From assembly GCA_013695055.1 (NCBI GenBank), contig JACDBF010000375.1, positions 1 to 13,222 of the forward strand: a stretch of DNA of 13,222 bases, written 5' to 3'. This document shows positions 7,037 through 13,222 of this stretch, one piece after another (the first letter of the stretch is position 1; each line of letters begins with the position of its first letter). The position numbers were made by a program, and so were the translations under genes. This DNA is from Actinomycetota bacterium (GTDB lineage: Bacteria > Actinomycetota > CADDZG01 > WHSQ01). Below the pieces are notes generated by a model. The model did no database searches, was not told where the DNA came from, and saw nothing but the letters and a program-made list of their open reading frames with translations.

Positions 7037-7870
7037 ATGACTGTCGCAGGCAAAGAGATCCGATTGAAGCGGTTGATTCAGCAGCGATCCGGGACGTCGA
7101 TTATCTGCGCCCTGGACCATGGGATGACCTCTCCCACCTTCTTCGAACGCCTGGTAAACCTCGAGCAGCGCGTGCAGGAGGCGGTGCAGGGCGGCGCGAA
7201 CGTGATCATGATGAGCAAGGGAATGATCGAACGGTTCAGCGGGTCATTCAAGCCCGATACGTCGTTCGCCATGCTCCTTACGGCCTCCGCTCTCGGAGCG
7301 GAGGAGCGACCCGTTGTCCGGATAGGCGAGGTCGAGGAAGCGCTCCGACACGGGGCCGATGCGGTGGTCGTTTTCGTAGCCCTGGGTGGCGAGTCAGAGC
7401 CGGACATGATCCGCTTTGTTGCGCGCGTGGGAGAGGATTGCGAGCGCCTCGGGATCCCTTTCATAGCAGAGGCCGAATTCCCAACCACCTATGCCCCGAT
7501 CGAGGACCTCAACGATCAGTACGGGGTCGAATACCTGCTGAGGAATGTGCGGCTTTGCGTCGAGTTGGGCGCCGACATCGTCAAGACGAACTGGAGCGGA
7601 GATCAAGAGTCATTCGCTCGCGTAGTTGCCGCGACCTCTGGAGTACCGGTGGTGCTCGCCGGCGGTTCTCAAGTGACCGACATGGAGCTACTCACCAGGA
7701 TGCGCATGGCCATCGACGTGGGGGCGATCGGGTGCTCGATTGGCCGGAACATCTTTCTGCACGATCATCCCGAGGCTCTAACGCGGGCGCTGGCGCGCGT
7801 GATCCGGGAGGGCTGGTCGGCGGAGGATGCAATGGCCGAGTTGAAGCAGGCAGTAGCGGCTTCAACATGA
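7037..7870 (+). CDS. DhnA/DeoC-type class I aldolase (ADH synthase/LsrF-like family)
   Basis: This is a TIM-barrel Schiff-base aldolase or transaldolase related to archaeal class I fructose-bisphosphate aldolase, 2-amino-3,7-dideoxy-D-threo-hept-6-ulosonate synthase and LsrF. It has 277 residues. Visible signatures are ALDHG (25-29), the Tyr of PTTYAPIE (Y152), the Schiff-base Lys K183 in ADIVKTNWSGD, and the phosphate-binding loops AGGS (208-211) and GRNIF (236-240). The phosphate loops imply a phosphorylated substrate or product, consistent with the FGGY kinase upstream. A strong AGGAGAGGG site precedes ATG 7037. The stop codon forms ATGA with a 16-codon frame discussed under findings. An aromatic-amino-acid role (ADH synthase) is unlikely here because no shikimate-pathway partner is near. 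Confidence 0.88.
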   Translation: MTVAGKEIRLKRLIQQRSGTSIICALDHGMTSPTFFERLVNLEQRVQEAVQGGANVIMMSKGMIERFSGSFKPDTSFAMLLTASALGAEERPVVRIGEVEEALRHGADAVVVFVALGGESEPDMIRFVARVGEDCERLGIPFIAEAEFPTTYAPIEDLNDQYGVEYLLRNVRLCVELGADIVKTNWSGDQESFARVVAATSGVPVVLAGGSQVTDMELLTRMRMAIDVGAIGCSIGRNIFLHDHPEALTRALARVIREGWSAEDAMAELKQAVAAST

Positions 7871-7903
7871 GCGAAGAGAAGGAGGGGCGGAAAGTCTTTG
7901 CTT

Positions 7904-7926
7904 CGTTAGTTGTCTGACCACTAACG
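7904..7926. promoter_or_regulatory. 23-bp near-perfect palindrome, candidate GntR operator before the permease
   Basis: The arms CGTTAGT and ACTAACG flank a GTCTGAC core, giving 10 of 11 pairs complementary around a central T. The inner 11 bases (TTGTCTGACCA) fit the general GntR-type pattern TNGTNNNACNA. The site sits in the 100-bp gap between the aldolase stop and the permease start and overlaps promoter-like hexamers TTGCTT (7898-7903) and TAACGT (7922-7927), as a repressor site would. A terminator is unlikely because no T tract follows and the core leaves no proper loop. Binding by the GntR protein encoded nearby is inference. Confidence 0.6.
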
Positions 7927-7970
7927 TACGACCTAATCGGGTCGAGAACAGGCCCACGAGGGAGGTTGGA

Positions 7971-9620
7971 ATGGCGCAGGTTCCGGAAAGAGCGGCCGAT
8001 CAAGTATTCCTGAGAAAGGCTTCGGGCGTTGTTCGGGCGATGTCCCCGCGAGACGGGATGTACTACGGCTATCTCTCCGCAGCAGGCCTCTACGGAGTAG
8101 CACTGTTCCTATTCGTGGGACCGACGGCGTTCCCTCGGGCGAACTATCTTCTCTCGTGCCTCATCAGTCTCGTCATCTTCCTCTTCGTTTACGTCGTGTA
8201 TTCGATGCTGGGAAGCGCGATGCCACGTAGCGGCGGCGACTACGTTTTCACCAGCCGACTGCTGCATCCGTCCATCGGCTTCGTTATCGCTCAGGCCGCG
8301 TGGGTCTTCTGGCAGTTCTTCTTCAGTTTTCTGGCGGCAAGCACGATCGTGTCGGGACTCATGCCCGCCCTCTTCAATGCGATCGGCGTAGCGACGGGGA
8401 ACGACGGATGGATCACCTTGAGCACCAACATCACGAAGGTCGGCATTCGTCTTCCGATCGTGATCGCGTTGATCGTGGGTGCCGGCTGGATCATGTCGCG
8501 GGGTATGAAGCCCTTCCTTCGGATCCAGAAGTTCTTCATGATGCCGACATCGCTGATCGGTGTCGTTTTGATCGCTCTGAGTTTCCTCCTCGTGTCCCGT
8601 GGCACCTTCTTCGAACACTTCGACACCTTCCAAAGCCGGGTCGGTGGGCTGAGCTCCGGGGAGGTCGTGAGCCAAGCGCGCAAGCTGGGCTGGCAGCCTG
8701 CAACCGGGCTCAGCTTTGGGGACACCTTCGGCTTCTCGATTCTCCTGAGCTTCCTCTTCGCATGGACGATATGGGCAACTGAGCTACTGGGAGAGATGAA
8801 GAGCGCCAGCAAGCTAAAGAGCCTCTTCTCCTCTTACATCGGCGCAGGTGTGCTCGTCTTTTTCACTTTCGCCATCGGACTTGCCTGGATGTACGCCTAC
8901 GCGGGTCGAGAGTTCATGCAGGCTTTCTCATTCATGGTCACGGAACATGGTGAGGTGCTTGGGGGCGAATGGGACTTCCGCGGGGCGGCAACGTTGATGT
9001 ACTTACCCACGTTGAACCTGTTCGTGGGAGTTCTCATCTTCCTAGGGTTCCTCGGCGCCATCAGCCAGAGCCTCTTCAATACGATCGTTTCGTCTTCGAG
9101 ACTGATGCTTGCGATGTCGTTCGATCGCCTGTTGCCTTCCTGGTTGGGCAACGTCAACCGGTACGGCGCGCCGCATGTCGCGATCTGGGGAGGAACCGGT
9201 TTCTCCGTAGTCGTCGCGCTGTTGCTCGAGGCTAAACCGGGGATCGCAGACATCCTGTTCTGGTCTTCTTGGGCCACGTTGCTGGGTTTGTACGCTAGCC
9301 TCGTGGCGGGAATCCTGTTCCCGTACCGGATGCCAGACGTCTATAACGTCTCACCGGGCGCCCAGTACAGGGTCGCAGGTATGCCCGCGATCGTTGCGGC
9401 AGGAGCGATCTCATCGACCTTGATCTTGATCTCTCTGATCGTCCTCATCGTCGACAACGATTCCTTCGGTCTGCTGGGCGAGGGAGCTGCACGCGTGGGG
9501 CTCTGGACCATGATCGCTTTGCTCGTCGGATCGCTGATCTATTACTTCGGGGCTCGTAACTATCGTGAGAATCAGGGAATCGAGTTGGGTCTCGCCTTCC
9601 AGATGATCCCTCCCGAGTAG
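7971..9620 (+). CDS. APC-superfamily permease (amino acid/polyamine type)
   Basis: This inner-membrane secondary transporter has 549 residues and about twelve hydrophobic segments. The first helix region (residues about 30-55) is followed by LLSCLISLVIFLFVYVVYSM and the diagnostic short motif PRSGGDYVFTSR after helix 2, which is typical of APC transporters (amino acid-polyamine-organocation). Later helices include IWATELLGEMK in the TM6-like region and the C-terminal pair ending YYFGARNYR. The start ATG 7971 follows GGGAGG at good spacing. The gene follows the candidate operator, so its expression may be regulated separately from the aldolase. APC members carry amino acids, polyamines and related cationic or zwitterionic solutes, suggesting the pathway substrate carries an amine. 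The substrate is not determinable from sequence. Confidence 0.88.
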   Translation: MAQVPERAADQVFLRKASGVVRAMSPRDGMYYGYLSAAGLYGVALFLFVGPTAFPRANYLLSCLISLVIFLFVYVVYSMLGSAMPRSGGDYVFTSRLLHPSIGFVIAQAAWVFWQFFFSFLAASTIVSGLMPALFNAIGVATGNDGWITLSTNITKVGIRLPIVIALIVGAGWIMSRGMKPFLRIQKFFMMPTSLIGVVLIALSFLLVSRGTFFEHFDTFQSRVGGLSSGEVVSQARKLGWQPATGLSFGDTFGFSILLSFLFAWTIWATELLGEMKSASKLKSLFSSYIGAGVLVFFTFAIGLAWMYAYAGREFMQAFSFMVTEHGEVLGGEWDFRGAATLMYLPTLNLFVGVLIFLGFLGAISQSLFNTIVSSSRLMLAMSFDRLLPSWLGNVNRYGAPHVAIWGGTGFSVVVALLLEAKPGIADILFWSSWATLLGLYASLVAGILFPYRMPDVYNVSPGAQYRVAGMPAIVAAGAISSTLILISLIVLIVDNDSFGLLGEGAARVGLWTMIALLVGSLIYYFGARNYRENQGIELGLAFQMIPPE

Positions 9621-9671
9621 GACGTGATGGCCTCGGTGGTTTCCCAGTCCTACGAATAGCGCTTCTGATCG

Positions 9672-10673
9672 ATGTCTTTGTTCAGGCGTGTGGCGAAGGG
9701 CGGGCGCAGAAAGTTCACGCGCCTGTTCTTCGCCACAGACGTTCATGGCTCCGATGACTGCTTCAAGAAGTTCCTGAACGCCGCGACGCTCTACAAGGCG
9801 GACGCGATCATCTTGGGCGGGGATATCACTGGCAAGACGGTCGTTCCGATCATCGAGAACGCCGATGGTGGCTATGGATGCGAGTTTCAGGGCCACAGAC
9901 ACCGGATGCGGTCCCTGACTGAGGTCGAGAAATTCGAGAAACTCATCAATCGATCCGGGTCCTATCCCTACCGGACGACCGAATCGGAGATGGAGCGGCT
10001 GATGCGGTCTCCGGAGAGCGTCGATGAGGTCACGCAGGGGCTGACAATCGACCGCGTTCGGGAATGGGTGAAGCTGGCGGAGGAGCGTCTGGGGGACTCC
10101 GGGATTACGGTGGTGATGGGCGCGGGCAACGACGATTTCCCCGAGATAGACGGCGTCATCAACGAGTCTTCGTTCGTGATCAATCATCACGAGAGGGTCT
10201 TCCGGATTACGGAGCATCACGAGATGATCGGACTCGGTTACGCGAACCAGACGCCTTGGGATTGTCCCCGAGACATCAGTGAGGAGGAATTGGGCCGCAA
10301 GATCGACGAGGTGGCGAATCAGGTGGAAGACATGGAACGCTGCATCTTCTGCATCCACGTTCCTCCGGTTGATTCGACGATCGATCTTTGCCCCCAACTA
10401 GATTCCTCGGTCTATCCGCCGAGGATGATCAGCGATAGCACCGGTCAGCCGCTCATGTTCGGGGCAGGCAGCACGGCTGTTCGCGAAGCGATCGAGCGGT
10501 ATGAGCCGGCTCTGGGACTTCACGGGCATATCCATGAATCCCGAGGGGTGACGCGCATCGGACGCACGATGTGCATCAATCCAGGCAGTGAATACTCGGA
10601 AGGTCTCTTGAGAGGGGCGATCATAAATCTGACTCCCGACAAAGTTCTGAGCTACCAACTAACGTCGGGTTAG
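9672..10673 (+). CDS. Calcineurin-like metallophosphoesterase
   Basis: This is a predicted binuclear-metal phosphoesterase of 333 residues. The metal-binding motifs appear in order: DVH (D23, H25), GGDITGK (D51), GNDD (N153-D155), IHVPPVD (about residue 235) and LHGHIHES (about 280). The usual GNHD motif reads GNDD, so the histidine next to the metal-ligand Asn is Asp, which would change leaving-group protonation. A segment of roughly 90 residues between the GGD and GND motifs is longer than in compact family members. The C-terminus has the NPGSEY signature common in this fold. No signal peptide is seen, so it is cytoplasmic; the basic N-terminus (RRVAKGGRRK) may bind membrane or nucleic acid. 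The Shine-Dalgarno sequence is weak. It follows the permease by 51 bp. The substrate is unknown: a sugar phosphate or a cyclic or di-nucleotide are possibilities. Confidence 0.82.
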   Translation: MSLFRRVAKGGRRKFTRLFFATDVHGSDDCFKKFLNAATLYKADAIILGGDITGKTVVPIIENADGGYGCEFQGHRHRMRSLTEVEKFEKLINRSGSYPYRTTESEMERLMRSPESVDEVTQGLTIDRVREWVKLAEERLGDSGITVVMGAGNDDFPEIDGVINESSFVINHHERVFRITEHHEMIGLGYANQTPWDCPRDISEEELGRKIDEVANQVEDMERCIFCIHVPPVDSTIDLCPQLDSSVYPPRMISDSTGQPLMFGAGSTAVREAIERYEPALGLHGHIHESRGVTRIGRTMCINPGSEYSEGLLRGAIINLTPDKVLSYQLTSG

Positions 10674-10699
10674 AGATCATCGAGGAGGAAGAAGTAGAC

Positions 10700-11482
10700 G
10701 TGCCGCAGATCAATAAGCCCTCGCAGGACGCGGGTTGGCCGACGCTCGATCAACTCGCCGAGCGGGTCATCGAGGCGGCGCGCGCTGAGGGCCTGACGAT
10801 CAGAGTCATCGGAGGTGTCGCCGTCCGGCTCCACTCGCCGAGCGCGGAACACAGGTCGCTGCGGCGCTCCTACGGGGACCTCGACATGGTCGGGATCCTG
10901 AAAGAATCTCGCAGGTACGGTCCTTTGCTCGAGTCGCTGGGGTTCGAGCCCAATCACCCATTCAACATTCTGAACGGCTCGACTTACCTGCGCTTCGATC
11001 ATGGGGCTCAAGCCGTGCACCTCGATATTTTCCTCGACAAGCTCGAGATGTGTCACTCGCTCAAGTTGCTCGACCGCCTCGACATCGACGACTTCACCGT
11101 GTCGTTGGCGGACCTACTGCTGACGAAGTTGCAGATTGTTCACCTCACGGAGAAAGACATCAAGGACATCGTTGCTCTGATCGTCGATCATCCGGTGGGG
11201 GATGCGTCCGAGAGTCTTAACTCGATCGATACCGGTCGGATAGCGGCCGTATGCGCTGCAGATTGGGGCTGGTATCGCACGGTTAGTGACAGTCTCGAGA
11301 AGTGCCGAAGCTGGATGGATCGTTTCATGGGTCCGGATCACCAAAAGACGGGCAGCGAAAGGATCAAGCAGATCCTTTACGCGATGAATCAAGCTCCCAA
11401 GTCGATGAAATGGAAGCTTCGAGCCAAGGTCGGAGAGAAGGTCAAGTGGTACGAGCTCCCCGAAGATCCGACTCGAGATTGA
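10700..11482 (+). CDS. Nucleotidyltransferase-fold protein (AbiEii/MNT-like), function unknown
   Basis: This is a 260-residue protein with a minimal nucleotidyltransferase-like core: VIGGVAVRLH (about 35-44), YGDLDMVG (about 57-64) giving the DxD pair, and a third acidic strand HLDIFLDKLEMCH (about 112-124). The helix LADLLLTKLQIV followed by KDIKDIVALI resembles AbiEii-type and related proteins. A C-terminal region (ADWGWYRTVSDSLEKCRSWM) has no function I can name. The GTG start at 10700 is chosen for the GAGGAGG sequence at 10682-10688. It lies 26 bp behind the metallophosphoesterase, and its stop overlaps the next start, so it belongs to the operon. It could attach or sense a nucleotide, perhaps opposing the neighbouring phosphoesterase. 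No antitoxin gene is adjacent, so a toxin role is not supported. Confidence 0.6.
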   Translation: MPQINKPSQDAGWPTLDQLAERVIEAARAEGLTIRVIGGVAVRLHSPSAEHRSLRRSYGDLDMVGILKESRRYGPLLESLGFEPNHPFNILNGSTYLRFDHGAQAVHLDIFLDKLEMCHSLKLLDRLDIDDFTVSLADLLLTKLQIVHLTEKDIKDIVALIVDHPVGDASESLNSIDTGRIAAVCAADWGWYRTVSDSLEKCRSWMDRFMGPDHQKTGSERIKQILYAMNQAPKSMKWKLRAKVGEKVKWYELPEDPTRD

Positions 11483-12471
11483 GCGAGGACGCAAACCGCC
11501 CCGGCGTTCCTCTGAGCCGACTCGGACGTGACGGACCCTCTCTTACGAGAGTTGGTTTCGGAGCCTGGGCGATAGGTGGCCCGTGGCGGTACGGATGGGG
11601 CCGCGTTGACGATGACAGCTCCGTCGCTGCCATCCGGCATGCGATCGATTCGGGAGTGAACTGGATCGACACCGCACCTGCTTATGGACTCGGGCACTCC
11701 GAGGAGATCGTCGCCAAGGCCATCGAACCCTGGAATCCGGGCGAGAACGTCTACGTCTTCACCAAGTGCGGCCAGCGATTCACTGAGGCGAAGGGCGGAG
11801 ATGTTCAGCGAGATCTTCGCCCGGAATCGATCCGCTATGAATGTGAGCAGAGCCTCAAACGTCTGGATGTGGAGAGGATCGATCTCTACCAGTTCCATTG
11901 GCCCGATAACCGCACAGGGACCCCGGTGGAGGAATCTTGGGCCACGATGGCGTCGCTCGCCGACGAAGGAAAGGTCAGGTGGATTGGCGTTTCCAACCTC
12001 GATATGGATCTTCTTCAGCGGTGTCACGCGGTCCGGCGCGTGGATGCCCTGCAACCACCCCTTAACCTTCTAGACACCGAAGCCGCCCAGGGATTGATCC
12101 CGTGGTGCCGGGAGAATGAGGTGGGAGTGATCGCCTATTCACCGATGGCCTCAGGTCTCCTCACAGGGGCCTACGACCGTTGCCGTATCGAGCAGCTGCC
12201 CGATGAGGACTGGCGGCGCGAGTCGGAGGATTTCCAAGAACCCAAGCTGTCCCGCAACCTGGAGTTGATCGAGCGGCTCCGTCCGATCGCAGAGGCTGCG
12301 GGGATGTCACTCCCCACGCTGGCGGTGAACTGGGTACTATCTTTCCCGGGGGTCACCGGCGCGATCGTCGGAGCCCGCACTCCGGATCAGGTCGATGGAT
12401 GGCTCCCCGCGTTAAGCGCCTCGTTGTCCGAAGGTCGCCTGCGCGAGATCAACTCCTACCTGGGAACTTGA
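11479..12471 (+). CDS. Aldo/keto reductase
   Basis: This is an NAD(P)H-dependent TIM-barrel oxidoreductase of 330 residues that reduces aldehydes or ketones to alcohols. The catalytic tetrad is complete: D64 and Y69 in WIDTAPAYGLGHSE, K96 in FTKCGQR, and H140 in YQFHWPD. WIGVSNL and the C-terminal GAIVGARTPDQ are family cofactor-side motifs. The frame is open well upstream inside the previous gene, but homology begins near SRLGRDG. The chosen start TTG 11479 overlaps the preceding TGA as TTGA, implying translational coupling, although no strong Shine-Dalgarno sequence is visible; CTG 11512 is a weaker option. It may handle the aldehyde released by the aldolase. Confidence 0.88.
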   Translation: MSEDANRPGVPLSRLGRDGPSLTRVGFGAWAIGGPWRYGWGRVDDDSSVAAIRHAIDSGVNWIDTAPAYGLGHSEEIVAKAIEPWNPGENVYVFTKCGQRFTEAKGGDVQRDLRPESIRYECEQSLKRLDVERIDLYQFHWPDNRTGTPVEESWATMASLADEGKVRWIGVSNLDMDLLQRCHAVRRVDALQPPLNLLDTEAAQGLIPWCRENEVGVIAYSPMASGLLTGAYDRCRIEQLPDEDWRRESEDFQEPKLSRNLELIERLRPIAEAAGMSLPTLAVNWVLSFPGVTGAIVGARTPDQVDGWLPALSASLSEGRLREINSYLGT

Positions 12472-12481
12472 GCGGACCCAG

Positions 12482-12883
12482 ATGAGGCCTCTCATAGGGA
12501 TCACGGCGTACGTCGCGGAAGCGACGTGGAGCTATTGGCGTCAGCCGGCGGCGCTCATCCCACTCGCCTACGTGCGCGCGGTCGAAGAGGCCGGGGGTCG
12601 GCCGCTGATCGTTCCGCCCAGCGACGAGACGATCGAAGAGACGCTCGACGCCCTGCACGGTCTGGTGTTCTCCGGCGGCGCCGATCTCGATCCGGCGCTG
12701 TATGGGTCCGATCGTCATCCTGCTACCAGTACCAGCCCGGAACGCGACCAAGCCGAGATGGCCCTGATGAAGGCGGCGCTGGCCCGAGACCTACCCACCC
12801 TGGCGATCTGTCGCGGCATGCAACTGCTGAACGTCGTACGCGGTGGCACGCTCATCCAACACCTGCCCGAGCCGAGGGGTTGA
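12482..12883 (+). pseudogene. C26-family gamma-glutamyl hydrolase-like glutamine amidotransferase, truncated
   Basis: This is the N-terminal half of a class I glutamine amidotransferase-like hydrolase of the PuuD type, which removes gamma-glutamyl groups from amines or GABA. Visible are RPLIGITAY at the start, VFSGGADLDPALYG (62-75), SPERDQAEMAL (85-95) and the nucleophile C110 in AICRGMQLLNVVRGGTL. The frame ends at residue 133 after HLPEPRG, whereas the family is around 240 residues. The catalytic His and Glu of the second half are absent, and no other frame downstream of 12883 restores recognisable homology. It should therefore be inactive unless a separate subunit completes it. It begins 10 bp after the reductase gene. 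Together with the APC permease it hints that a gamma-glutamylated amine once featured in the pathway. Confidence 0.8.
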
Positions 12884-12889
12884 GTTCGA

Positions 12890-13222
12890 ATGAGCGAGGC
12901 ACGGTATTGCTCCTGCTGTCATGAACCGCTTCCTCCCCTTCCGGAGGATGCGAACTACGTGGACGAGATCAACCACTACATCCACGTCGAGTGTCGTGAC
13001 GAACGTGACGGGTCGAACCGCCGTATGGAACAACTCCGAGCGGGTATCGTCGAGGGATCGATCGACTCGATACCCGACGTCGTTCGCCAAGCGGTCCTCG
13101 ACCGCATCCAAGACCTCGGCTTCTCGCGCCGATGCCCGTGTCTTAGCCGGGACGCGGTCGGTCCTGTGGCTGCGACCGCGCCCGGAGGAAAGGCAAGAGC
13201 AGATCAAGACCATGAAAGCGAC
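12890..13222 (+). CDS. Hypothetical protein with N-terminal Cys cluster, 3' end beyond window
   Basis: An open frame starts at ATG 12890, preceded by GAGGGG, and runs without a stop to the right edge (111 codons visible). The N-terminus has YCSCCHEPLP and, 25 residues on, HYIHVEC, which could be a small zinc-binding unit. A helix-rich segment (MEQLRAGIVEGSIDSIPDVV) follows, then another Cys pair (CPC). Third positions are G/C rich as in the neighbouring genes, supporting coding. I do not recognise a family. It starts 7 bases after the truncated amidotransferase frame, at the point where that homology is lost, so it may belong to different DNA that replaced the missing half. Confidence 0.45.
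   Translation, partial: MSEARYCSCCHEPLPPLPEDANYVDEINHYIHVECRDERDGSNRRMEQLRAGIVEGSIDSIPDVVRQAVLDRIQDLGFSRRCPCLSRDAVGPVAATAPGGKARADQDHESD

Noticed and set aside
8109..8812. Two minus-strand frames inside the permease gene
   Set aside because: They are highly charged and low in complexity, as expected for the antisense of hydrophobic membrane segments; no start-site support.
9411..10397. Long minus-strand frame (328 codons) across the permease end and the phosphoesterase
   Set aside because: It is antisense to two genes with clear family motifs, has no recognisable domain, and looks like a GC-driven shadow frame.
10659..10673. CTAAC/GTTAG hairpin at the end of the phosphoesterase gene as a terminator
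   Set aside because: The stem is only 5 bp, no T tract follows, and the next gene starts 26 bp later in the same direction.
12791..13213. Minus-strand frame of 140 codons at the right end
   Set aside because: It overlaps the conserved amidotransferase Cys motif region and has no recognisable motif; the plus-strand frame has better third-position bias.
1..13222. CRISPR array, tRNA or rRNA genes, toxin-antitoxin pair
   Set aside because: No regularly spaced long repeats, cloverleaf-like segments or rRNA-like stretches were seen. The NTase-fold gene has no antitoxin-like neighbour.

Overview
The window is a stretch of high-GC bacterial DNA. Its codon bias (G/C at third positions), leaderless-looking gntR start, GTG/TTG starts and tyrosine-recombinase/IS256/ISL3 content suggest an actinobacterium or a relative. 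No rRNA, tRNA or phylogenetic marker gene is present, so the assignment is tentative. Two kinds of DNA alternate: mobile elements (left end and middle) and a plus-strand metabolic gene cluster that they have invaded.

Left end (1-2201): a minus-strand tyrosine recombinase gene carries two apparent single-base frameshifts and runs off the left edge. It is followed by a small array of direct and inverted repeats built on TATGCCGAG. This looks like the end of a recombinase-encoded element that inserted into an IS256-family transposase gene: the transposase homology stops abruptly at 1208 after the RCQIH motif, and its last third, with the final catalytic Glu, is missing. The transposase 5' end lies about 170 bp upstream of, and divergent from, the first metabolic gene.

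Metabolic block A (2202-4741): a glycerol-kinase-like FGGY kinase and a D-2-hydroxyacid dehydrogenase, joined by an ATGA stop/start overlap. The kinase keeps the FGGY scaffold but lacks two of the residues with which E. coli GlpK holds glycerol, so another polyol or keto-sugar is likely.

Middle (4775-6204): a complete ISL3-family insertion sequence with 26-bp imperfect inverted repeats and an 8-bp target duplication (ATATTTAT). It sits between the dehydrogenase gene and the regulator gene and probably splits what was one locus; without it the gap would be 82 bp.

Metabolic block B (6262-12883): a GntR/UTRA regulator, a DhnA-type class I aldolase, a 23-bp near-perfect palindrome that is a good operator candidate, an APC-superfamily permease, a calcineurin-like metallophosphoesterase, a nucleotidyltransferase-fold protein, an aldo/keto reductase, and a C26-type (gamma-glutamyl hydrolase-like) glutamine amidotransferase that is cut to about half length. 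An unidentified Cys-rich reading frame runs off the right edge.

Read together, the cluster looks like an inducible catabolic system. The permease imports a small, possibly amine-containing, molecule. The kinase phosphorylates it, the aldolase cleaves the phosphorylated product, and the dehydrogenase and aldo/keto reductase handle hydroxyacid and aldehyde intermediates, all under the GntR repressor. The substrate cannot be read from sequence, and I do not recognise this gene combination as a described pathway.
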